From NCBI GenBank assembly GCA_036560705.1, contig DATBQR010000018.1:1-64000 (forward strand): DNA of 64,000 nucleotides, in the 5' to 3' direction. Every line of letters begins with the position of its first letter. The first letter of the stretch is position 1. Origin of the DNA: RBG-16-66-20 sp036560705 (GTDB lineage Bacteria; Pseudomonadota; Gammaproteobacteria; Burkholderiales; SG8-39). Of this stretch, positions 16,520 through 25,750 are shown piece after piece. The translations under genes and the position numbers were made by a program. The notes below the pieces were generated by a model. It saw only the letters and a list, made by a program, of their open reading frames with translations. It was not told the origin of the DNA and did not search any database.

Positions 16520-18094
16520 ATGATTCCCGGCACATTGCCTGCGCTCCTCGCGCAACGCGTGAACACCGTCACGCCGGCGCTGATCGACCGCGGCCGTCCG
16601 CGGTCCTTCCGCGAACTTGCCGACGAGAGCCGCCGCGTCGCGCAAGGACTGCGCCAGCTCGGCGTGCGGGCGGGCGATTGCGTCGCTCTCTGGCTGCCGA
16701 ACGTGCCTGCATGGCTGGCGTCGTTCTTCGCCTGCGCGCAGCTGGGCGCGGTCGCCGTGTCGGTGAACACGCGCTTCCGCAGCCATGAGCTGGCCGACAT
16801 CCTGCATCGCTCGCGCTCGCGCGTGCTGGTGTTCTGGCCGGAATTCAAGGGGATAGACTTTGCCGGTATTCTCGCGGCCTGCGATCCGCGCGCGCTCGAG
16901 CACCTCGAAGCCGCGGTCGTCTACGGCGAGGCCGGCGCGCAAACGCCGGCAACGGTGCTCGGAAAAGCGGCGCACCCATATATGTTGCTCGCGGGGAGTG
17001 CGCCTCTGCTCGAAAGCAGTGCGGCGCCGGACGCGGGCTGCGCCATCTTCACCACCTCCGGCACCACCAAGGCGCCGAAATTTGTGCTGCACGATCAACG
17101 CACTGTGCTCGCACATGCGGGCGACGTCGCTAGAGGCTTCGGTTTCGGCAGCGATTCGGTACTGCTGCTCGCGCCGCCGCTTTGCGGCGTGTTCGGGTTC
17201 TGCAGCGCCCTTGCCGCGCTGTGGGCCGCGCGCCCGATGGTCATGGCGGCGGCCTGGGATGCGGAACAGGCCGCCCGCGATATCGTTGCGCACCGCGTCA
17301 CGCACATCAACGGCACCGACGAAGCCGCCGCCCAGCTGCTAGATGTCGAAGGGGTATCTTTTTCAAACATTCGTTTCTTCGGGTATGCCGCCTTCAACCC
17401 GGCGCAGGCCGGCGTCGTGGAACGCGCCGATGCACGGGGCCTCAAACTGGTCGGCCTGTACGGCGCCAGCGAGATCCAGGCGCTGTTCGCGCGCCAGGAA
17501 GAAAGCGCGCCGGTCGCCGAGCGCATGCTCGGCGGCGGGCGGCCGGTGAGCCCGGCCGCCCGCGTGCGCACGCGCGATCCCGGGTCGGGAGCAGTGCTGC
17601 CCCACGGCGTCCAGGGCGAACTGGAATTCCTTGCGCCCGCTAGCCGCATGACGGGCTACCACGGCAACCCGGGCGCGACCGGGAACGCGTTCACGGCGGA
17701 CGGCTTCTACCGCTCGGGCGACCTGGGCTACACGCTCGCCGATGGCCGCTTCATCTACCTGGCTCGCATCGGGGATGCGCTGCGCCTCGGCGGCTTTCTG
17801 GTCAGCCCGGCCGAGATCGAGGCCGTGGTCCAGGAAGCGCCCGGCATCGCCGCCTGCCAGGTCGTCGGCGTGCCGCGGGCTGCGGGACTGGTTCCGGTGG
17901 CGTTTGTGGTGCTGCACCATAATGCAGTGCTCGACGAGGCCGCGATCGTCGCGTACGTGGGCTCCCGGCTCGCCCGCTACAAGGTCCCGGCACGCGTGCT
18001 GCCGATTGCGGCATTCCCGGTGACACCGGGTGCGAACGCGACCAAAATCCAGAAGGGCAGGCTGCGCGAGATGGCGGAGGCGCTGTTAGACTAG
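16520..18094 (+). CDS. AMP-dependent acyl-CoA synthetase/ligase
   Basis: 524 residues from ATG 16520 (MIPGTLPALLAQRVNTVTP). Adenylates a carboxylic acid and transfers it to CoA. Nucleotide-binding motif TTSGTTKAPKFVLHDQ, then GLYGASEIQALFARQ, the GDLGYTLADGRFIYLARIGD hinge region, and GGFLVSPAEIEAVV in the C-terminal lid. The catalytic lysine region near the end is TKIQKGRLREM. Substrate cannot be read. It precedes a TRAP transporter by 28 bases in the same direction, suggesting that the imported acid is activated by this enzyme. Confidence 0.9.
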   Translation: MIPGTLPALLAQRVNTVTPALIDRGRPRSFRELADESRRVAQGLRQLGVRAGDCVALWLPNVPAWLASFFACAQLGAVAVSVNTRFRSHELADILHRSRSRVLVFWPEFKGIDFAGILAACDPRALEHLEAAVVYGEAGAQTPATVLGKAAHPYMLLAGSAPLLESSAAPDAGCAIFTTSGTTKAPKFVLHDQRTVLAHAGDVARGFGFGSDSVLLLAPPLCGVFGFCSALAALWAARPMVMAAAWDAEQAARDIVAHRVTHINGTDEAAAQLLDVEGVSFSNIRFFGYAAFNPAQAGVVERADARGLKLVGLYGASEIQALFARQEESAPVAERMLGGGRPVSPAARVRTRDPGSGAVLPHGVQGELEFLAPASRMTGYHGNPGATGNAFTADGFYRSGDLGYTLADGRFIYLARIGDALRLGGFLVSPAEIEAVVQEAPGIAACQVVGVPRAAGLVPVAFVVLHHNAVLDEAAIVAYVGSRLARYKVPARVLPIAAFPVTPGANATKIQKGRLREMAEALLD

Positions 18095-18122
18095 ACGTTC
18101 AGATAAGAAGGAGGAGGAAATA

Positions 18123-19145
18123 ATGATCGAGATAAAAAGACTGGCGCTCGCCGGTGTCGTCGTTGCGGCATTGGCAGCCCCGGTGCAGGCCCAGACCACC
18201 CTTACATTTTCGTCATGGGTGCCGCCGACGCATCACCTGACGCTCTGGCAGCAGGGCTGGGCCGCGGAAGTCGAGAAGGCGACCGGCGGGCGCGTCAAGT
18301 TCCAGTCGCTGCCGAAGGCGCCGGCCGCCCCGCCGGGCACTTTTGATGCGGTCAAGGACGGTCTCGTGGACATGTCGTACGTCACCGCCAGCTATACGCC
18401 GGCACGCCACGTGCTGCCGTACATGGCGGAACTGCCCGGGGCCGGCGCGACCGCGGAAATCAATTCGGTGGCCTTCAGCCGCATTCACTGGAAGTACTTC
18501 CAGAAGGTCGGCGAGTACAAGGGCGTGCACCTGCTCGGCGTGTTCACGCACGGGCCGGGACAGATGTTCAACACCAAGCGGCCGATCGACAGCCTCGCGG
18601 ACCTGAAGGGCATGAAGATCCGCACCGGGGGCGGCATCGCCGAGAAATTCGGCAACCTGCTGGGCGCCTCGGCGTTCGTGAAGCCGGCGCCGGAATCCTT
18701 CGAGCTGCTCAGTTCGGGCGTCGCCGACGGGGTGTTCTTTCCGCTCGAATCGATCGTTTCCTTCAAGCTGGATTCGATCGTAAAGTACGCGACGATGTTC
18801 CCGGGCGGGTTCTACAGCTCGGCGTTCGGGTTCTTCATGAACCAGGACAAGTGGGACAAGCTGTCCAAGGAGGACCAGGCCATCATCGAGAAATACAGCT
18901 ATGAATACGTCGCCCGCAGCTGCGGCAAGTCCTGGGACGCGGCGGACAAGGTCGGCCTGGAAGGACTGAAAAAGGCCGGCGCCAGGATCGACAACGCCAA
19001 CCCGGCGTTCGTCAAGGAAGTGATGGCGAAAGCCAAGACCCTCGACGACGACTGGATCAAGTCGGCCAACGCCAAGGGCGTCGACGGCGCCAAGGTGCTC
19101 GCCGAATTCCGCGAAGAGCTGAAGAAAGTCGCAGCAGGCAAATAA
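18123..19145 (+). CDS. TRAP transporter substrate-binding protein (DctP family)
   Basis: 340-residue periplasmic receptor. A strong ribosome site (GAAGGAGGAGG) precedes ATG 18123. The signal peptide covers about residues 1-23 (ALAAPVQAQ cleavage region). Family features: TTLTFSSWVPPTHHLTLWQQ at the mature N-terminus and the conserved TGGGIAEKFGNLL region containing the arginine that normally binds a carboxylate (MKIRTGG). The ligand is probably an organic acid; the upstream acyl-CoA synthetase supports this. Confidence 0.93.
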   Translation: MIEIKRLALAGVVVAALAAPVQAQTTLTFSSWVPPTHHLTLWQQGWAAEVEKATGGRVKFQSLPKAPAAPPGTFDAVKDGLVDMSYVTASYTPARHVLPYMAELPGAGATAEINSVAFSRIHWKYFQKVGEYKGVHLLGVFTHGPGQMFNTKRPIDSLADLKGMKIRTGGGIAEKFGNLLGASAFVKPAPESFELLSSGVADGVFFPLESIVSFKLDSIVKYATMFPGGFYSSAFGFFMNQDKWDKLSKEDQAIIEKYSYEYVARSCGKSWDAADKVGLEGLKKAGARIDNANPAFVKEVMAKAKTLDDDWIKSANAKGVDGAKVLAEFREELKKVAAGK

Positions 19146-19163
19146 CCGACTGACGCAAAACCC

Positions 19164-19195
19164 GGGGGCGCGGAGAAACGCCGCGCCCCCCTTTC
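19164..19195 (+). terminator. Intercistronic hairpin between TRAP receptor and permease genes
   Basis: Perfect 10-base GC stem (GGGGGCGCGG / CCGCGCCCCC) with a 7-base loop, followed only by CTTTCC, in the 51-base gap after the receptor gene. With a weak T-tract it is more likely a partial terminator or mRNA-stabilising structure that gives more receptor than permease, as commonly seen in binding-protein transporters. Confidence 0.6.
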
Positions 19196-19196
19196 C

Positions 19197-19697
19197 ATGA
19201 ATGCGCCCGAACCGAAGTGGGAACGCCGCGTGGATGCGGCGCTGGGCGCGGCGTCCGCGGCGATCCTGTTTGCCATGATGCTGCTCACTTTCGCGGACGT
19301 CGTGGCGCGCTACCTCTTCGATTTTCCTCTGCGCGGCGCTTTCGAGGTCACCGAGCTGATGCTGCTGGTGCTGATATTCGCGGGGCTGCCGCTGGTTTCG
19401 CATGCCGACGAGAACGTGACGATGGATTTCATCGATCACATGCTCCCCGAGCCGGCGCTGCGGGTGCTCGAGCGGGCGGTACACGTGCTGTGCGCCGCGG
19501 TGTTTTTCTTCCTCGCCTGGCTGATCTGGCTCAAAGCCGGCAAGATCGCCGCCTACGGCGATACCACCGACGTGATGAAGATCCTCGTCGCGCCCTTCGT
19601 CTATTTCATGACGGCGGCGATCGCCCTGACCGGCGCAGTGCACCTGATCAAGGTATTCATCCTGCCGAAGCGGCGCGAGCCGCAGGCCACCCTCTGA
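19197..19697 (+). CDS. TRAP transporter small permease (DctQ family)
   Basis: 166-residue inner-membrane protein with four predicted transmembrane helices: ILFAMMLLTFADVVARYLF, VTELMLLVLIFAGLPLVS, VLCAAVFFFLAWLIWL and the C-terminal segment around VYFMTAAIALTGAVHLI. The DVVARYLF and DENVTMDF motifs are DctQ signatures. Works with DctM to energise uptake by sodium or proton gradient. ATG follows the intercistronic hairpin directly. Confidence 0.93.
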   Translation: MNAPEPKWERRVDAALGAASAAILFAMMLLTFADVVARYLFDFPLRGAFEVTELMLLVLIFAGLPLVSHADENVTMDFIDHMLPEPALRVLERAVHVLCAAVFFFLAWLIWLKAGKIAAYGDTTDVMKILVAPFVYFMTAAIALTGAVHLIKVFILPKRREPQATL

Positions 19698-19703
19698 CCG
19701 GTC

Positions 19704-21128
19704 ATGACTGAAGCGCTTCTGGGCCTGCTGGCCATGATGATCCTGGCGTTCGTGCGCATCCCGATCGCGCTGTCCATGGGCATCGTCGGCATCGTCGGGT
19801 ATGCCTACATGCGCGACTGGAACTGGGCCGTCGCCTTCGCCACCGCGCAGACGAAGATCTATGAGACCGGGCGCAATTACACGCTGTCGGTGGTGCCGCT
19901 GTTCATCCTCATGGGAAATTTCGTCACCCGCGCCGGCATGTCGAAGGAACTGTTCCGCACCGCGAACTCGTTCATCGGCCATTTCCGCGGCGGCCTGGCG
20001 ATGGCGACCATCGCCGGCTGCGCGGGCTTCGGCGCGATCTGCGGCTCGTCGATCGCCACCGCGGCGACCTTCGCCAAGGTCGCCTATCCCTCGATGAAGC
20101 AGTACGGCTACTCCGACCGGCTGTCGACGGGCGCCATCGCGGCGGGCGGCACGCTGGGCATCATGATCCCGCCCTCCACCATCATGGTGATCTACGGGAT
20201 CATGACCGAGACCAATATCGGCAAGATGTTTGCCGCCGGAATCCTGCCGGGCGTCCTCGGCGCGCTGCTGCTCTGCGCCGCGGTGCAGTTCATCACCTGG
20301 CGCGACCCGAAGGCCGGGCCCAGAGGCGAGCGCATGCCATGGCGCGAGCGCTTCGCGACCCTGCAGGGGATCGGCTGGTTTGCGGGCGTCGCCGTGGCCC
20401 TGATCGCGGCGAACAAAATGGGCTGGATAGCGGGCGATAACGCGGCGGTGGTGGGCGCCTTCGCGGTGTTCGGGCTGGCGATGATCTACAAGGGCGTGAC
20501 CAGCGTGATCGCACTGTTCGTGCTGGTGATGGGAGGCATCTATGGCGGTGTCTTCACCGCGGTCGAGGGCGCGGCGGTGGGCGCGGTCGGCGCCATGGTA
20601 TTCGCCATCTCCCGGGGCGTGCTGACCTGGAGGACGCTCTACGAGTCTCTCGTGGAAAGCGCGCGCACCACCAGCATGCTGTTCCTGATCCTGATCGGCG
20701 CCCTGATGTTCGCCGAGTTCGTCAACATCACCACCATGCCGACCGAACTGATGGGCCTGGTCACGCGCTTCGAAGTGCACCCGATCATGGTCGTGGTGGC
20801 GATCATGGTGATTTACGTGATTCTCGGCACGGCGATGGAAGAACTGTCGATGATCCTGCTCACCGTGCCGATCTTCTTCCCGCTGATCGTGCACTTGGGC
20901 TTCGACCCGGTGTGGTTCGGCGTCCTGATCGTCTGCGTGGTCGAAATCGGGCTCATCAGCCCGCCGGTTGGCATGAACCTGTTCGTGCTCTCGACGCTGC
21001 TGCCGCAGGTACCGACCAGTACCGTGTTTCGCGGCGTGATGCCTTTCGTAGTCGCCGACTGCGTACGGCTTTCGATTCTGGTCGCCTTCCCGATCATCTC
21101 GCTCTACCTTCCAGGCCTGATGAAGTAA
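19704..21128 (+). CDS. TRAP transporter large permease (DctM family)
   Basis: 474-residue transport subunit of the ion transporter superfamily with about 12-13 membrane segments. Typical motifs are FATAQTKIYETGRNYTLSVV, CAGFGAICGSSIATAATF, GALAAGG-like AIAAGGTLGIMIPPS and the C-terminal LISPPVGMNLFVL. Starts 6 bases after the small permease gene; end of the acyl-CoA synthetase-TRAP operon. Confidence 0.95.
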   Translation: MTEALLGLLAMMILAFVRIPIALSMGIVGIVGYAYMRDWNWAVAFATAQTKIYETGRNYTLSVVPLFILMGNFVTRAGMSKELFRTANSFIGHFRGGLAMATIAGCAGFGAICGSSIATAATFAKVAYPSMKQYGYSDRLSTGAIAAGGTLGIMIPPSTIMVIYGIMTETNIGKMFAAGILPGVLGALLLCAAVQFITWRDPKAGPRGERMPWRERFATLQGIGWFAGVAVALIAANKMGWIAGDNAAVVGAFAVFGLAMIYKGVTSVIALFVLVMGGIYGGVFTAVEGAAVGAVGAMVFAISRGVLTWRTLYESLVESARTTSMLFLILIGALMFAEFVNITTMPTELMGLVTRFEVHPIMVVVAIMVIYVILGTAMEELSMILLTVPIFFPLIVHLGFDPVWFGVLIVCVVEIGLISPPVGMNLFVLSTLLPQVPTSTVFRGVMPFVVADCVRLSILVAFPIISLYLPGLMK

Positions 21129-21135
21129 GCCGAAT

Positions 21136-21154
21136 CCTTACGCCGTCTTTACGC
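21136..21154 (+). promoter_or_regulatory. Tandem direct repeat upstream of kdp, candidate KdpE site
   Basis: CCTTACGC (21136-21143) and CTTTACGC (21147-21154) are repeated at an 11-base period, one helical turn, 35 bases before the first kdp-region ORF. OmpR/PhoB-class regulators such as KdpE bind tandem direct repeats on one DNA face, so this is a plausible KdpE box. Sequence similarity to a known KdpE site was not tested. Confidence 0.5.
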
Positions 21155-21188
21155 GCGCCCTTCTAGAGTGGCCCGCAAGGAGACGCGC

Positions 21189-21284
21189 ATGGACGACATC
21201 CTCTATCTCGGCCTGGCCCTCGCCTTCTTCGCGGCGAGCATCGGCCTGGTCCACCTCTTCGACCGCCTGTGGGAGCGCAAATGA
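21189..21284 (+). CDS. Kdp-associated single-helix micropeptide
   Basis: 31-residue ORF beginning MDDILYLGLALAFFAASIG and ending LFDRLWERK: a short acidic N-terminus, one hydrophobic helix and a positively charged C-terminus, the layout of a small inner-membrane peptide. An AAGGAGA ribosome site lies upstream. Its stop overlaps the kdpF start (ATGA), so translation is coupled. Similar short ORFs occur upstream of kdpF in other proteobacteria, from memory. Function unknown; it may be a second KdpF-like stabilising subunit. Confidence 0.7.
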   Translation: MDDILYLGLALAFFAASIGLVHLFDRLWERK

Positions 21285-21373
21285 GCGCGCTCTACGCCAT
21301 CGCCCTGCTGGTCGCGCTCGGCCTCGGCGTCTACCTCGTCTGGGCTCTATTCCGACCGGAGGATTTCTCATGA
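21281..21373 (+). CDS. kdpF: K+-transporting ATPase small subunit KdpF
   Basis: 30-residue membrane peptide (MSALYAIALLVALGLGVYL, then WALFRPEDFS) that stabilises the KdpABC complex. The RPEDF ending is typical of KdpF. ATGA overlaps join it to the micropeptide upstream and to kdpA downstream. Confidence 0.9.
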   Translation: MSALYAIALLVALGLGVYLVWALFRPEDFS

Positions 21374-23115
21374 CCTCCGCAGCCTCCAGCCTGCTTATCC
21401 AGTGCGTGTTCTATCTGGTCGCATTGCTCGCGCTGGCAAAACCGCTCGGCGAGTTTTTCGCCCGCGTGCTGTTGGGCGAGCAGACGTTCCTGAATCCGGT
21501 CCTTGGCTGGATGGAACGGTTTGCCTACCGCGCCTCCGGCGTGGACGAAAAGCGCGAGATGCGCTGGACCGAGTACGCCATCGTCACGCTGGTGTTCAAC
21601 CTGGCCGGCCTGTTCGCGGTTTACGCGCTGCAGCGCGTCCAGCACCTGCTGCCGCTCAATCCGGCGGGACTGGCAGCCGTGTCGGCCGACTCGTCGTGGA
21701 ACACCGCGGTGAGCTTCGCCACCAATACCAACTGGCAAGGCTACGGCGGCGAATCGACCATGAGCTACCTCACGCAGATGCTCGCGCTGGCGGTGCAGAA
21801 CTTCGTTTCCGCCGCGACCGGCATCGCGGTGCTCGCGGCGCTCGCGCGCGCCTTCTCGCGCCGGCAGGTGAACACCATCGGCAACTTCTGGTCCGACCTC
21901 ACGCGCTCGACGCTCTACATCCTGCTGCCGCTGTCGCTCGTCCTCGCGCTCGCGCTGGTGAGCCAGGGCGTGGTGCAGAACTTCAAGCCCTACGTGAAAG
22001 CGCAAACCGTCGAGAAAATCGCCTACGAGGAAGACAAGGCTCGAAAATCCACCCAGGAACAGATCCTCCCCATGGGGCCGGCCGCTTCGCAGATCGCCAT
22101 CAAGCAGCTCGGCACCAACGGCGGCGGATTCTTCAACGTCAACTCGGCCCATCCCTACGAGAACCCGACGCCGGTGGCGAATTTCCTGGAAATGCTTTCC
22201 ATCCTGATGATCTCCGGGGCGCTATGCATCACCTTCGGGCGCATGGTGGGCGACCCGCGTCAGGGCTGGGCGGTGCTCGCCGCCATGACGATCCTGCTGG
22301 TCGGCCTGCTCGCCGTCGCGGTGGCGGCGGAGCAATCGGGAAACCCCATTCTTGAACGAGCCGGTGCTTCGGCGGACGGCAACATGGAAGGCAAGGAAGT
22401 GCGTTTTGGCATCGCCAATTCCGCCATCTGGGCCGTAGCGACCACCGCCGCGTCGAACGGCTCGGTGAATGCCATGCACGATTCCTTTACCCCGCTCGGC
22501 GGTCTGGTGCCGATGTGGCTCATGCAGCTCGGCGAGGTCGTCTTCGGCGGCGTCGGCTCGGGGCTGTACGGCATGGTCATGATGGTGCTGGTGGCGGTAT
22601 TCGTCGCCGGCCTGATGATCGGCCGCACGCCCGAATACCTGGGCAAGAAAGTCGAGGCTTTCGAAATGAAGATGGCCTCCGTCGCCATCCTGCTGCCGCC
22701 GCTGGTGGCGCTAGTCGGCACGGCGATCGCCGTACTCGTGGACCCGGGCAAGGCGGGCGTCGCCAATCCCGGCGCGCACGGCTTCTCCGAGATCCTTTAC
22801 GCCTTCTCCTCCGCCGGCAACAACAACGGCAGCGCCTTCGGCGGCCTGTCGGCCAACACGCCCTTCTACAACGTCGCCCTTGGTTTTGCCATGCTGATTT
22901 CGCGCTACTGGCTGATCATCCCGGTGCTCGCCATCGCGGGCTCCTTCGCAGCGAAGAAGACCGTGCCCGTCGGCCCCGGCACGCTGCCGACGCACACGCC
23001 GCTGTTCATCGCGCTGATCATCGGCACAGTGATCCTGGTGGGCGCCCTCACCTTCGTCCCCGCGCTCGCGCTGGGACCGATCATCGAGCACCTTCAGATG
23101 ATCGCTGCGAAATAA
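21370..23115 (+). CDS. kdpA: K+-transporting ATPase subunit KdpA
   Basis: 581-residue channel-like subunit that binds and conducts potassium in the P-type Kdp pump. Selectivity-filter-like segments are visible: TNTNWQGYGGESTMSYLTQM, TNGGGFFNVNSAHPYENP, and near the end SSAGNNNGSAFGGLS. About ten membrane helices. Slightly longer than the E. coli protein (557). Overlaps kdpF by 4 bases; kdpB starts 10 bases later. Confidence 0.97.
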   Translation: MTSAASSLLIQCVFYLVALLALAKPLGEFFARVLLGEQTFLNPVLGWMERFAYRASGVDEKREMRWTEYAIVTLVFNLAGLFAVYALQRVQHLLPLNPAGLAAVSADSSWNTAVSFATNTNWQGYGGESTMSYLTQMLALAVQNFVSAATGIAVLAALARAFSRRQVNTIGNFWSDLTRSTLYILLPLSLVLALALVSQGVVQNFKPYVKAQTVEKIAYEEDKARKSTQEQILPMGPAASQIAIKQLGTNGGGFFNVNSAHPYENPTPVANFLEMLSILMISGALCITFGRMVGDPRQGWAVLAAMTILLVGLLAVAVAAEQSGNPILERAGASADGNMEGKEVRFGIANSAIWAVATTAASNGSVNAMHDSFTPLGGLVPMWLMQLGEVVFGGVGSGLYGMVMMVLVAVFVAGLMIGRTPEYLGKKVEAFEMKMASVAILLPPLVALVGTAIAVLVDPGKAGVANPGAHGFSEILYAFSSAGNNNGSAFGGLSANTPFYNVALGFAMLISRYWLIIPVLAIAGSFAAKKTVPVGPGTLPTHTPLFIALIIGTVILVGALTFVPALALGPIIEHLQMIAAK

Positions 23116-23125
23116 GGACCCTGCC

Positions 23126-25186
23126 ATGATCGCAGCATCGATGTACGACTCATCTTTCCTGGTTCCCGCCATCCGGGAATCGTTCCTTCGCCTGACGCCG
23201 CACGCGCAGTGGCGCAACCCCGTGATGTTCGTCTGCTACATCGGCGCGATCCTGACCACCGGCTTGTACGCGCAAGCCCTGTCCGGCAAAGGTGAAGCGC
23301 AGGCCGGCTACATTCTCGCGGTGTCGGCATGGTTGTGGATCACGGTGTTGTTCGCGAACTTCGCCTAGGCCATCGCCGAAGGCCGCGGCAAGGCGCAGGC
23401 GGCGGCGCTGCGCGCCTCGCGGCAGGACATCGTGGCAAAAAAACTCGTCGAACCGCGTCGCGGCGCGACCCGCACGCTCGTCAAGGCCGACCAGCTCGCC
23501 AAAGGCGACGTGGTGCTGGTCGAGGCGGGCGACACCATCCCGCTCGACGGGGAGGTGATCGAAGGCGTCGCCTCGGTCAACGAATCGGCGATCACCGGCG
23601 AGTCCGCCCCGGTGATCCGCGAATCGGGCGGCGATTTCGGCTCGGTCACCGGCGGCACGCTGGTGCTGTCCGACTGGCTGGTGATGCGCATTACCGCCAG
23701 GCAGGGCGAATCCTTCCTCGACCGCATGATCGCGCTGGTGGAAGGCGCCAAGCGCCAGAAGACCCCCAACGAAATCGCGCTCACCATCCTGCTGGTGGCG
23801 ATGACGCTGGTGTTTCTGCTCGCCTGCGCCACGCTGCTGCCCTATTCCATCTACGCGGTCGATGCCGCCAGGCAGGGCAGCGTCGTGACGATCACCACGC
23901 TGGTCGCGCTGCTGGTCTGCCTGATCCCCACCACCATCGGCGGCCTGCTGTCGGCCATCGGCATCGCCGGCATGGGGCGCATGATCGCGAAGAACGTCAT
24001 CGCCATGTCCGGCCGCGCGGTCGAGGCAGCGGGCGACGTCGACGTGCTGCTGCTGGATAAAACCGGCACCATCACGCTCGGCGACCGCCAGGCCACCGCA
24101 TTGTTTCCCGCCCACAGCGTCGCCGTGCGCGAGCTCGCCGAAGCCGCTCAGCTCGCCTCGATTGCCGACCAGACACCCGAGGGCCGCTCGATCATGGTCC
24201 TCGCCAAGCAGCAGCACGGTCTGCGCGAGCGGGACCTCACTTCCCTGAAGGCGACTTTCGTGCCGTTCTCGGCGCATACCCGCATGAGCGGCGTCGACCT
24301 CGAAGGGCGCCAGCTGCGCAAGGGCGCGGCCGACGCCGTGCGTGTACACGTCGAGGCGCTGGGCGGCCGCTATCCGGCTGAAGTACGGGAAGCGGTGGAC
24401 TCCTATGCGCGGCGGGGTTCGACGCCGCTGGTGGTCGCCGACGGCACTCGCGTCCTTGGCGTCATCGAACTGAAGGATATCGTCAAGGGAGGACTCAAGG
24501 ACCGTTTCGCCGAGCTGCGCCGCATGGGCATCAAGACCGTGATGATCACTGGCGACAACCGGCTCACCGCGGCGGCCATCGCCGCCGAAGCCGGCGTGGA
24601 CGATTTCCTCGCCGAGGCCACGCCCGAAGGCAAACTCAAGCTCATCCGCGAGCACCAGGCCGCCGGGCGACTGGTAGCGATGACCGGCGACGGCACCAAC
24701 GACGCGCCGGCACTCGCGCAGGCCGATGTGGCGGTGGCGATGAACACCGGTACGCAGGCCGCCAAGGAAGCCGGCAACATGGTCGATCTCGATTCCAACC
24801 CGACCAAGCTCATCGAGGTCGTCGAGACCGGCAAGCAGATGCTGATGACGCGCGGCGCGCTGACGACGTTCTCCGTCGCCAACGATGTCGCCAAGTACTT
24901 CGCCATCATTCCCGCCGCGTTCGCCGCCACCTACCCGCAGCTAGACGTGCTCAACGTGATGGGCCTCGCCACGCCGCAATCGGCCATTCTTTCGGCGGTG
25001 ATCTTCAATGCGCTCGTCATCATCGCGCTGGTCCCGCTCGCGCTCAAGGGCGTGCGCTACCGCCCGGAGGGCGCGGCGGCCGTGCTCGAGCGCAACTTGT
25101 GGGTCTACGGCGTCGGCGGCATCGTCGTGCCGTTCATCGGCATCAAGGCCATCGATCTTCTTCTCGTCGCGCTGAGGCTCACATGA
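23126..25186 (+). pseudogene. kdpB: K+-transporting ATPase ATP-binding subunit KdpB, interrupted by an in-frame amber codon
   Basis: P-type ATPase subunit. A single open frame of 687 codons would span this region, but codon 81 is TAG (23366-23368), inside the conserved LFANFA-(E)-AIAEGRGKAQA segment where the family normally has Glu (GAG); one G-to-T change explains it. The rest is intact: TGES loop (ITGESAPVIRE), phosphorylation site DKTGT at residue 311, and TGDGTNDAPALAQADV. A GTG at 23432 could restart translation but would lose the first two membrane helices. Flanking kdpA and kdpC are intact with normal coupling. Could be true inactivation, readthrough or a consensus error. Confidence 0.95.
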
Positions 25187-25746
25187 TCCTGCAAAGCATC
25201 CGCATGCTCGTCTTCATGACCGTGCTCACCGGCGTGGCCTATCCCCTGCTCGTCACCGGCATCGCGCAAATTGTCTTTCCGGCGGAAGCCAATGGAAGTC
25301 TCATTTTTGAAAAAGGAAAAATCTCGGGGTCGCGCCTCATCGGTCAGCCGTTCTCGGATCCGAAGTATTTCTGGAGCCGGCCTTCCGCCACCTCGCCGAT
25401 GCCTTACAACGGCGCTTCTTCCTCGGGCTCCAACCAGGGCCCGACCAATCCGGCGCTGAAGGAAGCGGTCGAAGGGCGCGTCAAGACGCTGCGCGACGCA
25501 GGCGGCGATCCCTCGAAACCGGTGCCGGTAGACCTCGTCACCGCTTCCGGTTCGGGGCTCGACCCGCACATCAGCCCCGCCGCCGCCACCTACCAGGCCG
25601 GCAGGATCGCCAAGCAGCGGGGCATTGCCGAGGAAAAAATAAGAACCCTGATTGAAAAAAATACCGAAGGACGCAGCTTCGGCTTCCTCGGCGAACCGCG
25701 CGTCAATGTCCTGGAACTCAACCTTGCCCTCGATGCGCTAAAGTGA
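25183..25746 (+). CDS. kdpC: K+-transporting ATPase subunit KdpC
   Basis: 187 residues from ATG 25183, overlapping the kdpB stop by 4 bases. One N-terminal transmembrane helix (LVFMTVLTGVAYPLLVTGIA) and a periplasmic domain with family motifs SRLIGQPFSDPKYFWSRPS, GSGLDPHISPAAATYQ and NVLELNLALD. KdpC stabilises the KdpAB pump and aids catalysis. Confidence 0.97.
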   Translation: MILQSIRMLVFMTVLTGVAYPLLVTGIAQIVFPAEANGSLIFEKGKISGSRLIGQPFSDPKYFWSRPSATSPMPYNGASSSGSNQGPTNPALKEAVEGRVKTLRDAGGDPSKPVPVDLVTASGSGLDPHISPAAATYQAGRIAKQRGIAEEKIRTLIEKNTEGRSFGFLGEPRVNVLELNLALDALK

Positions 25747-25750
25747 CCGT

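Noticed and set aside
18213..20894. 893-codon frame antisense to the TRAP genes
   Set aside because: His/Arg/Gln-rich, no family motif, fully covered by the well-supported TRAP genes on the other strand.
23366..23368. Programmed amber readthrough or special amino acid in kdpB
   Set aside because: TAG ends other genes in the window (for example marR and the pal-like gene) and no recoding signal is visible, so mutation or error is simpler.
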